This document shows positions 56,446 to 64,000 of a stretch of 64,000 nt of DNA, one piece after another; the first letter of the stretch is position 1; the number at the start of each line of letters is the position of its first letter. Source of the DNA: Palleronia sediminis (lineage in GTDB: Bacteria; Pseudomonadota; Alphaproteobacteria; Rhodobacterales; Rhodobacteraceae); assembly GCF_004358695.1 (NCBI RefSeq), contig NZ_SNAA01000014.1, positions 1-64,000 on the forward strand. Direction: 5' to 3'. Position numbers and translations under genes: made by a program. The notes beneath the pieces were generated by a model. The model was not told where the DNA came from, made no database searches, and worked only from the letters and a program-made list of their open reading frames with translations.

Positions 56446-58065
56446 TCACTCGGCGTTCGAGGAATGGACGTAGTCGTAGTTCACCGGGATATGCACCGGG
56501 TCGACGAACAGGCTGTCATCGCCCGCCACGCTGTCCGAGCGCAGGGTGAACCGCTGCTCGTTGAAGACGGGCACCCAGGGCGCGTCTTCCATGATGTCGA
56601 CATAGATCTGCCGCCACGCATCCTCGCGCGCGGCCTCGTCGCCCACCATCGCGTCGGCCTCGGCGGCGCGGGCGTCGATTTCCTCGTTGCAGTACCACGA
56701 CCAGTTCCAACCGCCCGGCACCGCGCCCGCGCATCCCAGGATCGGCCCGTAGAAGTTCGACGGATCGGGGAAATCCGCGATCCATGCCATGCCGCCCGAC
56801 CAGATCATCGGGGCCTGGTCGGCCTCGCCGCCCGCGGCGATGACGTTGGCCTGCGCGAGGCTGCGGATCTCGGCGGTGATGCCGATCTGCGACAGATCCT
56901 GCTGGATCGCCTGGGCGATGCGCGGGTTCGGGTCGACGTTCATCACGTAGAGCTCGGTCTCGAACCCGTCGGGAAAGCCCGCATCGGCCAGCATCTGGCG
57001 CGCGGCCTCGGGGTCATAGGCGTAGCCCTCGTATTCCTCGTCATAGCCCGGCATGGTGGGCGGCAGCGGCTGGTTGGCGGGCACCGCGCGGCCGTTGATC
57101 ATCTGCACGATCCGGTCCTTGTCGATCGCCATGTTGACCGCCTTGCGGACCTCGGGCTGATCGAAGGGCGCCATCTGCATGTTGAGCGTGATGTAGCCGG
57201 TATGAAGCTGGCCGCCCTCGACGATGCGCTCGGCCATGGCCGGGTCGTTCATCGTCTGGAGGAACTGCGCGGGCGGGATGCCGTCGCCCGGAATGTCGGC
57301 ATCACCGTTCTGGATCCGCAGGAGCGCCACCGTCGGCTCGAGCCCGATCTCGAAGGTCACGCGGTCGAGCTTGGGCACGCCCGCGCGGTGGTAATCCTCG
57401 TAGGCCTCGAAGACGACGCGCTGGCCGGGCAGCCATTCGGCCAGCTCGAACGCGCCCGATCCCACGGGGTTGCGGCCGAAATCCTCGCCGAGTTCCTCTA
57501 CGGCCTCCTGCGGGACGACCGAGGCGAAGTTCAGCGCCATGACATGGCCGAAGGTCGCATCGGGGCGCGACAGGGTGATCTCGACGGTCTTGTCGTCGAC
57601 GACCTTGACGCCCGAAAGCCCGTCGCCTTCGCCCGCGTTCCAGCTGTCGAAGCCCTCGATCATGCCGAAGAACCCGGCGCCGGGGCTGCGGGTCTCGGGG
57701 TTGGTCACGCGGTCGAGCGAATATTTCACGTCCTGAGCCGTGATCTCGCGACCGTTGTGAAAGGTGATCCCGTCCTTGAGCTTGAAGGTATGGGTCAGCC
57801 CGTCCTCGCTGATCTCGTGGCTTTCGGCGAGTTCGTTGCGCAGTTTGGTCGTGCCCGGCTCGTAGCCCGTCAGCCCGTCGAAGAGCGACTTGATCATCGA
57901 CCAGTTCTGCCAGTCATAGCCGATGGCGGGGTCGAGCGTCGCCACGTCGTCTTGGTAGGTGACGGTCATCTCGCCGCCCTGCGGGGCGTCCTGATCGACC
58001 TGGGCCAGCGCGCCCGAGGCGCCGAGCGCCAGCGCGGCGATACCGGAAAGAAGCATGGTCTTCAT
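56446..58065 (-). CDS. Dpp-type ABC transporter substrate-binding protein
   Basis: This 539-residue periplasmic protein has a signal peptide (cleavage after GASGALA, near residue 21) and the peptide/nickel-binding (SBP family 5) fold: TLDPAIGYDWQNWSM, LKDGITFHNGREITAQDVKYSLDR and VRKAVNMAIDKDRIV. Its ligand is probably an amide or amide-containing compound, given the operon. The ATG at 58065 follows ACAGGAGACC, a strong ribosome-binding site. It lies between the permease and amidase genes. Confidence 0.94.
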   Translation of the reverse strand: MKTMLLSGIAALALGASGALAQVDQDAPQGGEMTVTYQDDVATLDPAIGYDWQNWSMIKSLFDGLTGYEPGTTKLRNELAESHEISEDGLTHTFKLKDGITFHNGREITAQDVKYSLDRVTNPETRSPGAGFFGMIEGFDSWNAGEGDGLSGVKVVDDKTVEITLSRPDATFGHVMALNFASVVPQEAVEELGEDFGRNPVGSGAFELAEWLPGQRVVFEAYEDYHRAGVPKLDRVTFEIGLEPTVALLRIQNGDADIPGDGIPPAQFLQTMNDPAMAERIVEGGQLHTGYITLNMQMAPFDQPEVRKAVNMAIDKDRIVQMINGRAVPANQPLPPTMPGYDEEYEGYAYDPEAARQMLADAGFPDGFETELYVMNVDPNPRIAQAIQQDLSQIGITAEIRSLAQANVIAAGGEADQAPMIWSGGMAWIADFPDPSNFYGPILGCAGAVPGGWNWSWYCNEEIDARAAEADAMVGDEAAREDAWRQIYVDIMEDAPWVPVFNEQRFTLRSDSVAGDDSLFVDPVHIPVNYDYVHSSNAE

Positions 58066-58085
58066 GGTCTGGTCTCCTGTTGGGG

Positions 58086-59006
58086 TTATTTTGTCTTGAT
58101 GCGGGGGTCGATGAGCGGGGCCACGAGATCGGCCAGCAGGTTGCCCAGCACGATGGCCGTGGCCGAAACCATGGTCACACCCATGATCACGGGGATGTCG
58201 ACGCGCTGGATGGCCTGCCAGGCAAGCTGGCCGATGCCAGGCCATCCGAACACGCTTTCGACGACGACGATGCCCGACATGAACAGGCCGATGTCGATCC
58301 CGATCATGGCGATGATCGGCAGGATGGCGTTGGGCATGACGTGGCGGGTCACGATCCTGAGCTTGGACAGCCCCTTGGCGCGGGCGGTGCGCACGAGATC
58401 CTGGTTCAGCACCTCGATCATCGACGAGCGCATCATCCGCGAATACCACCCCGCCCCCAGCAGCCCCAGCGTCAGCGAGGGCAGCACGAAATGCGCCCAG
58501 GTGCCGTAGCCGCCGATGGGAAACCAGCCGAGCTGCACCGCGAAGACGTAGAGCAGCAGGATGCCCAGCACGAATTGCGGCGCCGAGATCGCGACGAAGG
58601 AAAAGATCATCAGCCCGTGATCGGCGGGCCGGTTGCGCCTGAGCGCGGCCACGACACCGATGGTCAGTCCGATCGCGAGCTCGGTAAGGATGGCCGAGAC
58701 CATCAGCATCAGGCTGGCGGGCAGGCGCGCGGCGATCAGCGACGAGACCTCGGCACGCTGGAGATATGAGCGCCCCATGTCGCCCTGCGCCAGCCCCGAC
58801 AGATAGCGCCAGTACTGCACGAAAAGCGGGTCGTTCAGCCCGAGTTGGTCGCGGATATTGGCCACCGTCTCGGCCGTGGCCGCGCGCCCGGCGATCTGGC
58901 GCGCGGGATCGGCGGGCACGAGATAGAGCAGGATGAAGGTGACGAAGGTGATCCCCAGCAGGATCAGCACGCTTTCGAACAAGCGCCGGACCAGGTAGCC
59001 GCCCAT
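58086..59006 (-). CDS. Dpp-type ABC transporter permease (DppB-like)
   Basis: This 306-residue inner-membrane permease has six helices and the DppB layout: MGGYLVRRLFESVLILLGITF at the start, QYWRYLSGLAQGDMGRSY in the first periplasmic loop and the EAA-like loop VRTARAKGLSKLRIVTRHVMPNAILP that contacts the ATPase. The ATG at 59006 overlaps the DppC-like stop by one base (TGATG). Confidence 0.94.
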   Translation of the reverse strand: MGGYLVRRLFESVLILLGITFVTFILLYLVPADPARQIAGRAATAETVANIRDQLGLNDPLFVQYWRYLSGLAQGDMGRSYLQRAEVSSLIAARLPASLMLMVSAILTELAIGLTIGVVAALRRNRPADHGLMIFSFVAISAPQFVLGILLLYVFAVQLGWFPIGGYGTWAHFVLPSLTLGLLGAGWYSRMMRSSMIEVLNQDLVRTARAKGLSKLRIVTRHVMPNAILPIIAMIGIDIGLFMSGIVVVESVFGWPGIGQLAWQAIQRVDIPVIMGVTMVSATAIVLGNLLADLVAPLIDPRIKTK

Positions 59007-59902
59007 CAGTGCCGCCCCTTGAGCGTCGGGTCGAGGATGTCGCGCAACGCGTCGCCCACGAGGTTGAAGGCCAGTGCCAGCAGCACGATCAGCAGGCCAG
59101 GAAAGAACACGAGCCAGGGTGCGGTCGAGAAATAGGTCTGGTTCTCGTAGATGATGTTGCCCCAGGACGGGATCGGCGGCTGCACCCCGACGCCGAGATA
59201 GCTCAGCGTCGCCTCGAGCAGCACCGTGGTCGAGATGCCAAGCGTGCCGAAGACGATGATCGACGACAGAAGATGCGGCAGCAGGTGGCGCAGCAGGATG
59301 CGGAAGGTGCCCGAGCCGATGGCGCGCTGCACCTGGATGAACTCGCGCTCGGCCAGGCTGCGGGTTTCGGTATAGATGACGCGGCTCATCTGGACCCAGT
59401 TCACCATCGCGATCACCAGCGCCACGATCAACAGCGAGGGTTGAAAGATCGCCGCCAGCACGATGGCCAGCAGCAGCGCCGGAAAGGCCATCATGAGGTC
59501 GGTGAACCGCATCAGGATCGCCGCCGTCCAGCCGCCGAAATAGCCCGCGGTGATGCCGACGCCCGCACCCAGCAGCACCGCGATGCCATTGGCCAGCACC
59601 CCGATGATGAGCGATGTGCGCGTCCCGAGGATCAGACGCGAGAACAGGTCGCGCCCCAGAAGGTCGCTGCCGAGCAGGTAATCGCCCCCCGGCGGCAGCG
59701 GCGCGCCCATCAGGTCGAGCCCGTCGAAATTCTGCGCGAACGGGTCCTGCGGCATGATGAGCGGCGCGAAAACGGCCGCGAAGACCATGATCGCGATGAT
59801 CGTCAGCCCGAACACCGCACGGGGCCGGCGCAAAAGCTGTGACCAGACCTCGCGCGCGCGGCCGCGGCGGGGCGGCCGCGCGGGATCGACCGCCGCGCTC
59901 AT
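59006..59902 (-). CDS. Dpp-type ABC transporter permease (DppC-like)
   Basis: This 298-residue inner-membrane permease of the DppC type has a basic N-terminus, then LLRRPRAVFGLTIIAIMVF as first helix, GSDLLGRDLFSRLILGTRTSL (the classical DppC loop) and an EAA-like loop in VQRAIGSGTFRILLRHLLPH. It pairs with the adjacent DppB-like protein. The start overlaps the amiR-like stop by 4 bases. Confidence 0.94.
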   Translation of the reverse strand: MSAAVDPARPPRRGRAREVWSQLLRRPRAVFGLTIIAIMVFAAVFAPLIMPQDPFAQNFDGLDLMGAPLPPGGDYLLGSDLLGRDLFSRLILGTRTSLIIGVLANGIAVLLGAGVGITAGYFGGWTAAILMRFTDLMMAFPALLLAIVLAAIFQPSLLIVALVIAMVNWVQMSRVIYTETRSLAEREFIQVQRAIGSGTFRILLRHLLPHLLSSIIVFGTLGISTTVLLEATLSYLGVGVQPPIPSWGNIIYENQTYFSTAPWLVFFPGLLIVLLALAFNLVGDALRDILDPTLKGRH

Positions 59903-60489
59903 CGCTTGCCCGCCCGCGTGGCGGGGTGCTGCGCCAGAACCCTGCGGGCGGCGTCCTCGATCGGGATACGCTCCACCATGGCGAACGCGCGCAACTGCTT
60001 GAGCGCGAGCGCCTCGTCGCGGCCCCCCTCCATCAGCGCCAGCACGGCCCGGATCACGTCGAGCCGGCCGCTGCGCTGCGCGGCAAGCTCGGCCTCGCGG
60101 GCGCGCTGCGCCTCGCGCGCGGCGAAACGGTCATGCGCGATGACCAGCGCCGAGAACAGCGTGCCGATGGCCGAGAGCGGCAGAAAGGCGTCGACCTGCT
60201 GGCCCAGAGCCCAGGCGAGGCGGCCGGGGCTTTCCGACCCGATCAGCCCGACCACGGGCACCGGTGCCTGCCCCGCGGCCCAGGGAAGCTGCGCGTCATG
60301 GCCGGTGTCGATGTCGAGGATCACCATGTCGATCCCCTCCATGCAGGCAGGACCGACCGTATCGCGCCGCGGCACGGCGGCGACACCCAGCCGCGCGCAG
60401 CGCTCGGAGATGCGGCGCAGCGGCTCGTCGGCATGGTGCAGCACGATGGCGCGGCGGCCGGTGAAATTGTGCATGACCGCCTGGCTCAT
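59899..60489 (-). CDS. AmiR-like ANTAR-domain antiterminator
   Basis: This 196-residue RNA-binding regulator has an N-terminal pseudo-receiver domain (VVGLIGSESPGRLAW near the centre, lacking a clear phospho-Asp signature), a coiled-coil linker (REAQRAREAELAAQRSG) and a C-terminal three-helix ANTAR domain (ALMEGGRDEALALKQLRAFAMVERIPIEDAARRVL). As in Pseudomonas AmiR, it should be held by the AmiC-like sensor and, when freed, prevent termination in the operon leader. It overlaps genes on both sides by 4 bases. Confidence 0.85.
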   Translation of the reverse strand: MSQAVMHNFTGRRAIVLHHADEPLRRISERCARLGVAAVPRRDTVGPACMEGIDMVILDIDTGHDAQLPWAAGQAPVPVVGLIGSESPGRLAWALGQQVDAFLPLSAIGTLFSALVIAHDRFAAREAQRAREAELAAQRSGRLDVIRAVLALMEGGRDEALALKQLRAFAMVERIPIEDAARRVLAQHPATRAGKR

Positions 60490-61592
60490 CGCACCACCCT
60501 CAGCTCGGCGCGTGCGGGTGGCGGCGGCACGGCGTCGCCCGTGAGATAGGGATCGGCCGCGACCGGCGACGCCGCGCGGTTTATGATGCGGAATTGCCCC
60601 TGCCCCGCCTGCGCCAGCCGCGGCGCGAGCCCCGCATGGCGCATCACCGGATCGACGTGGATCGGACCCATCGCGGTGGGCAGAGGCCCGGCAGAAAGCG
60701 CCGCGAACACCGCCCGCGGATCGTCGCCGCCCGCCTTTGTCGAGGCGGCGGCGAAAAGCTCGACCGCCGCATAGGCGCTGGCCAGAAAGGCCGAGACCCG
60801 CCCGTTGGGCGCACGGTCGCGCGCGGCGCGCAGCAGGCGCGGGTCGGCCTCCTCCTCGAAGAAGCTGCCCGCCGACACGAGCCCGTCGGCGGCCGGGCCC
60901 AGCGCGTCGAGATCGGCCTCGGTCTGGTTGAAACTCACGAGCCGGGGCCGCGCACCGGCGTCGATCGCGGCGGCCAGATCGTTCAGAAAGCTGGCGTTGG
61001 ACGGGCCGATGAGGCTGTCGATCACGCAATCGGGGCGCAGGGCGCGGATCTCGTCGACGACATGGGCATGCGCGACCGAGCCGAGCGGCACGAAACGCTC
61101 GCCCACCACCTCGACGCCACGCGCCTGAAGCCGCTCGCGCGCCAGGCGCAACGTCTCCCACCCCCAGACATAGTTCGACCCCACGAGATAGACCCGCCCG
61201 AGATCCTGCGACACGATCCAGTCGGTCGCGGGCACGACATGATGGTTCGGCGCGGCGCCGAGATAGACGACATGATCGCTGCACTCGAACCCTTCGTAGG
61301 GGCACGGATACCACAGCAGCCCGCCGCCCCGCTCGAGCACCGGGATCATGTCCTTGCGGCTCCATGACGTGATCGCCCCGAGGATATGACGCACCCCGTC
61401 CTGCAACAGCTCGGCCGCCTGCGCCTCGTAGCGGGCGACATCGCCGCCCGGATCGCGGATCACCGGCTCGATCTCGACCTGTCCCGCCTCGGCCAGCGCC
61501 TCGATCGCGCCGAGCGCGCCGGCCAGCGCGCTTTGCCCGAGCGCGGCATAGCTGCCGCTGGTGGAAAAGATCAGGCCAAGCCTCAGACGCAT
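60486..61592 (-). CDS. AmiC-like amide sensor (periplasmic-binding-protein fold, cytoplasmic)
   Basis: This 368-residue protein of the AmiC/FmdD/UrtA class has family matches GLIFSTSGSYAALGQSALAGA, RDPGGDVARYEAQAAELL, LLWYPCPYEGFECSDHVVY (the ligand-site segment YPxPYEGFE of AmiC) and GSNYVWGWET. It has no signal peptide, so it should be a cytoplasmic sensor, not a transporter subunit. It is the first gene of the operon and overlaps the AmiR-like gene by 4 bases. The ATG at 61592 follows GGGGGGGACG. A terminator lies just upstream. Confidence 0.88.
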   Translation of the reverse strand: MRLRLGLIFSTSGSYAALGQSALAGALGAIEALAEAGQVEIEPVIRDPGGDVARYEAQAAELLQDGVRHILGAITSWSRKDMIPVLERGGGLLWYPCPYEGFECSDHVVYLGAAPNHHVVPATDWIVSQDLGRVYLVGSNYVWGWETLRLARERLQARGVEVVGERFVPLGSVAHAHVVDEIRALRPDCVIDSLIGPSNASFLNDLAAAIDAGARPRLVSFNQTEADLDALGPAADGLVSAGSFFEEEADPRLLRAARDRAPNGRVSAFLASAYAAVELFAAASTKAGGDDPRAVFAALSAGPLPTAMGPIHVDPVMRHAGLAPRLAQAGQGQFRIINRAASPVAADPYLTGDAVPPPPARAELRVVR

Positions 61593-61608
61593 CGTCCCCC
61601 CCGAAACG

Positions 61609-61651
61609 AAAAAAGCCCCGCACCTTCGGACGAGCCGAAGAACTGCGGGGC
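61609..61651 (-). terminator. leader terminator of the amide operon
   Basis: On the minus strand GCCCCGCA (61651-61644) pairs with TGCGGGGC (61622-61615), with an inner CTTCGG/CCGAAG stem, followed by six T. It ends only 16 bases before the AmiC-like start codon, so it must lie inside the operon transcript and would block expression unless antagonised. No gene upstream on this strand needs it. Confidence 0.85.
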
Positions 61652-61678
61652 GCTATTGCCCTGGACCGCGCTCGGCCC
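61648..61678 (-). promoter_or_regulatory. candidate ANTAR target: two adjacent stem-loops
   Basis: Reading leftwards, GGGCC-GAGCGC-GGTCC (61678-61663) and GGGC-AATAGC-GCCC (61661-61648) are short stems with six-base loops, one base apart. The second shares bases with the 5' arm of the terminator, so the two are mutually exclusive, which is the known ANTAR arrangement. The loops do not match the usual A1/G4 pattern perfectly. Confidence 0.55.
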
Positions 61679-61899
61679 TTTGCTGGATCAAATTCCACCA
61701 AACGGAACGAAAAGTCCAGAGCTTCGTGGCAGCCGTCGCAAAATTGCGCGGGCGGGGCGCATGGCGGCAGAAAACATGGGGCGGCGCCTATCCCTTGCGC
61801 CCGGACCGGCCCCACGCCCGCCCTGTGCCACGGGCGATGACGGACCCCGCGGCGCCCGGTCGCGTTGGCCCCCCGACCCTTATCGCAGGAGACCAGCCC

Positions 61900-62880
61900 A
61901 TGCGCCTTGCCCCCGTGCTCGCCGCCGCCCTCGCCCCCGCCCTTGGATTGGCGGCCACACCTGTCGCTGCGCAATCGCTGCCCTTCGACGCCACGGCCAT
62001 CGACGCGGCCACCTATGACGGCGGGGCCCTCCCCGAGGGCCAGAGCGCGCTGACGGCCAAGGTGCAGACCCTGCTCGACCGCGCGGGCACCTCGCCCGGC
62101 GTCATCGACGGCTGGAAGGGCGGCATGTCGCGCACCGCCATCCTCGCCTTCGAGCGGCGCGCGGGGCTCGAGCCCGACGGCGCGATGGACCCCGACCTCT
62201 GGCGCGCACTGGGCGGCCCCGACGCCACGGGGCTGACGCAATCCTACACGATCACGGCCGAGGATGCCTCGGGGCTCGTCGATGCCATTCCCGACGACTA
62301 TGCCGAGCGCGCCGAGATGGACCGGCTGGCCTATCTGCGCGTGACCGAGAAACTGGCCGAGCGGTTCCACATGGACGAGGATTTCCTGATCGCGCTGAAT
62401 GGCGGCGGAACCTTCGACCCCGGCCGCACCATCGCGGTGATGGACCCCGGCGAGGACGTGAGCGAACCCATCGCGCGCATCGTCATCGACAAATCCGACC
62501 AGCGCCTGACGGCCTTCGGCGAGAACGGCGAGATCGTTTCGGATTATCCCGTCACGGTCGGTTCCGACCAGTTGCCGTCGCCCAGCGGCACGCACGAGGT
62601 CAAGGCGGTCGCGGTCGAGCCGGTCTATACCTACCGCCCCGACGAGAATTTCCAGCAGGGCGACAATGACGAGGTATTGCAGATCCCGCCCGGCCCGAAC
62701 AACCCCGTGGGCCGCATCTGGATCGACCTGTCGAAACCGACCTACGGCATCCACGGCTGGGCGCACCCGTCCGAGCTGTTCACCGCGGCAAGCCATGGCT
62801 GCGTGCGGATGACCAACTGGGACGCGACCGAGCTTGCGCATATCGTGTCGCCCGGCGTGACGGTGGAGTTCCGCGAATGA
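61900..62880 (+). CDS. L,D-transpeptidase (YkuD domain)
   Basis: This 326-residue exported peptidoglycan cross-linking enzyme has a signal peptide ending near ATPVAA (residue 25), a peptidoglycan-binding-like region (VQTLLDRAGTSPGVIDGWKGG, then AILAFERRAGLEPDG), and a YkuD catalytic domain with IHGW and the active-site motif SHGCVRM (Ser298-His299-Gly300-Cys301). It forms 3-3 cross-links or attaches proteins to peptidoglycan. The ATG at 61900 follows CAGGAGACC. It overlaps the next gene by 4 bases. Confidence 0.94.
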   Translation: MRLAPVLAAALAPALGLAATPVAAQSLPFDATAIDAATYDGGALPEGQSALTAKVQTLLDRAGTSPGVIDGWKGGMSRTAILAFERRAGLEPDGAMDPDLWRALGGPDATGLTQSYTITAEDASGLVDAIPDDYAERAEMDRLAYLRVTEKLAERFHMDEDFLIALNGGGTFDPGRTIAVMDPGEDVSEPIARIVIDKSDQRLTAFGENGEIVSDYPVTVGSDQLPSPSGTHEVKAVAVEPVYTYRPDENFQQGDNDEVLQIPPGPNNPVGRIWIDLSKPTYGIHGWAHPSELFTAASHGCVRMTNWDATELAHIVSPGVTVEFRE

Positions 62881-63701
62881 GAGGGCTGCTGATCGCCACG
62901 CTGGCCACCGCCCTGCCCCTTGCCGCAATCGCGCAGCAGGAGGGCGATAGCGCCACGCCCGAGGCGGCACCGCCGCCCGAAACCTCGCCCGCCCCCGCGC
63001 CGCGTCCCGACCCCGAGGACCGCGCCGACGAGGTGGCCCCCGACGCCCCCGATGCCGGCCCCGCCCCCGATGCCGAGACCGCAGCCGATGCGGATGCCGA
63101 CCCGGCCGAGACCGCCCCCCAATGGGAGGTGCTGCGCGAAGATCCCGAGGATCTCGCGGCCTGCCTCGCCGATCTCGACAGTCTGGGCACCGTCTACGAG
63201 ACCCTCGACCCCTTGGGCGGAGAGCTGCGCGATTGCGGCATCGCGAACCCCGTCGAGGTGGCTGAGATCCTGCCCGGCGTCGCCCTGCGCCCCGATGCGG
63301 TGATGCGCTGCGAAACGGCGCGCGCTCTGGCCGAATGGGTGTCGGTGACGGTCGCGCCCGCCGCCCGGCTCGCCGGCGATTACGGCGATCTCTCGGCGAT
63401 CGATCACGGCTCGACCTATGTCTGCCGCGCCCGCGGCGGTGTGGCCAGCGGCAAGCTGTCGGAACACGCGTTCGGCAACGCCATCGACGTGATGGGCTTT
63501 CGCTTCGAAGGGGGCGGCGCACTCGCCGTCGAGCCCCGCGCCGACACCGCCACCATCGAGGAAGCCTTCCAACGCGCGGCCCGCGGAGGCGCCTGCCTGT
63601 CCTTCACCACCGTCCTCGGCCCCGGCACCAACGCCGCCCATGCCGACCACCTCCACCTCGACGTGAAGGCCCGGAACGGAGGCTACAGGATCTGCCAGTG
63701 A
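62877..63701 (+). CDS. Extensin-like family protein
   Basis: This 274-residue exported protein has a signal peptide (cleavage near LPLAAIA, residue 19), a Pro/Ala/Asp-rich linker of about 65 residues and a C-terminal extensin-like domain (CETARALAEWV, SEHAFGNAIDVMGF, HADHLHLDV). Those His/Asp motifs resemble the metal site of peptidoglycan D,D/L,D-peptidases of the DacB/VanY-like fold, which suggests cell-wall hydrolysis. It is coupled to the L,D-transpeptidase gene by a 4-base overlap, so both probably act on peptidoglycan. Confidence 0.9.
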   Translation: MRGLLIATLATALPLAAIAQQEGDSATPEAAPPPETSPAPAPRPDPEDRADEVAPDAPDAGPAPDAETAADADADPAETAPQWEVLREDPEDLAACLADLDSLGTVYETLDPLGGELRDCGIANPVEVAEILPGVALRPDAVMRCETARALAEWVSVTVAPAARLAGDYGDLSAIDHGSTYVCRARGGVASGKLSEHAFGNAIDVMGFRFEGGGALAVEPRADTATIEEAFQRAARGGACLSFTTVLGPGTNAAHADHLHLDVKARNGGYRICQ

Positions 63702-63741
63702 CGCCGCGCACGGCGCGGGTTCGCGGGGAGGGTGAAGAAGA

Positions 63742-63786
63742 TGGCTCCGGCGGTAGGGATCGAACCTACGACCAATTGATTAACAG
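63742..63786 (-). pseudogene. 3' fragment of tRNA-Asn (probable att site of an integrated element)
   Basis: On the minus strand the fragment starts at the anticodon loop CTGTTAA (anticodon GTT) and continues through the T arm GTAGG-TTCGATC-CCTAC and acceptor strand CGCCGGA to G-CCA. The bases 5' of the loop (TGCCT) do not pair with the 3' anticodon stem TCAAT, and no D arm or 5' acceptor is present. The gene is therefore broken at the anticodon loop, the usual crossover point of tRNA-targeting tyrosine integrases. Confidence 0.85.
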
Positions 63787-63913
63787 AGGCATGGTGTCGG
63801 TCCGTCGTCGTCGGGATTGATCGGGGGAAACGCAACAAAACAGGGGCATTAACGCCTCTGCAACAAAAAACAAGTTGGTCACTTTCGGTTTGGATCGTAC
63901 TGTGTCGGGACTG

Positions 63914-63937
63914 AATGTTGCAGAGAATGTTGCAGAG
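63914..63937 (+). repeat. tandem repeat AATGTTGCAGAG x2, with inverted copy at 63856-63865
   Basis: Two exact 12-base units, AATGTTGCAGAG, are head to tail just upstream of the integrase start. CTCTGCAACA at 63856-63865 is the reverse complement of their TGTTGCAGAG core. The position between the att fragment and int suggests arm-type binding sites for integrase or an excision factor, or an operator for int. Confidence 0.6.
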
Positions 63938-63943
63938 GATGAC

Positions 63944-64000
63944 ATGCCCACGATCAAGCTAACCTCCCGCCCCGAGATCGCGAAGGTCAAACACCCGGAT
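63944..64000 (+). CDS. Probable phage-type integrase, N-terminal fragment cut by window edge
   Basis: The ATG at 63944 opens 19 codons (MPTIKLTSRPEIAKVKHPD) to the window end. Tyrosine recombinases of genomic islands in this group commonly begin with a short MP(T/K)IKLT stretch. The location right after a tRNA-Asn 3' fragment strongly favours an integrase. The catalytic domain is outside the window, so identity is inferred from context. Confidence 0.6.
   Translation, partial: MPTIKLTSRPEIAKVKHPD

Larger units (their letters stand above)
61593..61899. other. amide operon leader and divergent promoter region
   Basis: This 307-base gap holds the leader of the leftward amide operon (stem-loops and terminator at 61609-61678) and the promoters of both the amide operon and the rightward L,D-transpeptidase gene. 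No coding sequence is evident. Confidence 0.5.

Noticed and set aside
55621-58509. 962-codon plus-strand frame opposite the amidase and binding-protein genes
   Set aside because: It is antisense to two strongly supported genes of the amide operon and has a shadow composition.
63766-63990. 74-codon minus-strand frame at the right edge
   Set aside because: It covers the tRNA-Asn fragment, the repeats and the integrase start, and its translation shows no family features.

Overview
The window looks like chromosomal DNA from a high-GC alphaproteobacterium of the Rhodobacteraceae (Roseobacter or Rhodobacter relatives). I infer this from the gene content and codon use: a B12-dependent ribonucleotide reductase, soxBDAG sarcosine oxidase, a TAXI-type TRAP transporter, paralogous dimethylglycine-dehydrogenase-like flavoproteins, a double cold-shock-domain protein, and many 4-base ATGA overlaps. 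Both edges touch mobile DNA. The left edge cuts the first codons of an IS5-type transposase. The right edge holds a displaced 3' fragment of a tRNA-Asn gene followed by the first codons of a probable integrase.

Layout. 0.4-4.0 kb: nrdJ with two candidate NrdR boxes upstream. 4.4-10.6 kb: tRNA-Pro and housekeeping genes (DUF192 protein, double cold-shock protein, pdxH, fabI, a LysE exporter, gpt, a host-attachment-family protein, sodB). 10.7-15.9 kb: soxB-soxD-soxA-soxG for sarcosine oxidation. 16.2-19.2 kb: ccmI-ruvX-DUF1289, then dusA. 19.2-26.6 kb: membrane and envelope genes (AI-2E family transporter, cardiolipin synthase, secreted amidohydrolase, DUF2955/HlyD efflux pair, small K+ channel, HdeD). 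26.7-30.2 kb: a MarR-controlled TAXI TRAP transporter. 30.9-42.3 kb: a methylated-amine catabolic region with a non-pyrrolysine MttB homologue, a TMADH/N-methylproline-demethylase-like flavoprotein, RidA, TetR, two paralogous FAD/GcvT demethylases, a deaminase and an XRE-cupin regulator. 42.4-45.7 kb: copper tolerance (copZ, copA, cueR) with divergent CueR-type operators.

45.9-53.6 kb: eight tightly packed genes encode a complete complex I membrane arm (A, H, J, K, L, M and N homologues). The only soluble subunit is a 290-residue protein that looks like a cysteine-free NuoB remnant. There are no NuoC, E, F, G or I genes and no full NuoD. This headless complex I-like operon is the most unusual system here.

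53.7-61.7 kb: a seven-gene amide-uptake and hydrolysis operon runs leftwards, in the order AmiC-like sensor, AmiR-like ANTAR antiterminator, Dpp-type permeases, binding protein, acetamidase/formamidase, fused ATPase. Its leader carries a strong intrinsic terminator just before the first gene, preceded by two small stem-loops, which fits ANTAR antitermination. 61.9-63.7 kb: an L,D-transpeptidase and an extensin-like protein form a two-gene cell-wall operon. The island boundary follows.

Metabolically, the methylated-amine genes and soxBDAG suggest stepwise demethylation of betaine- or proline-betaine-like compounds down to glycine, with one-carbon units passed to tetrahydrofolate. All functions are inferred from sequence reading only.
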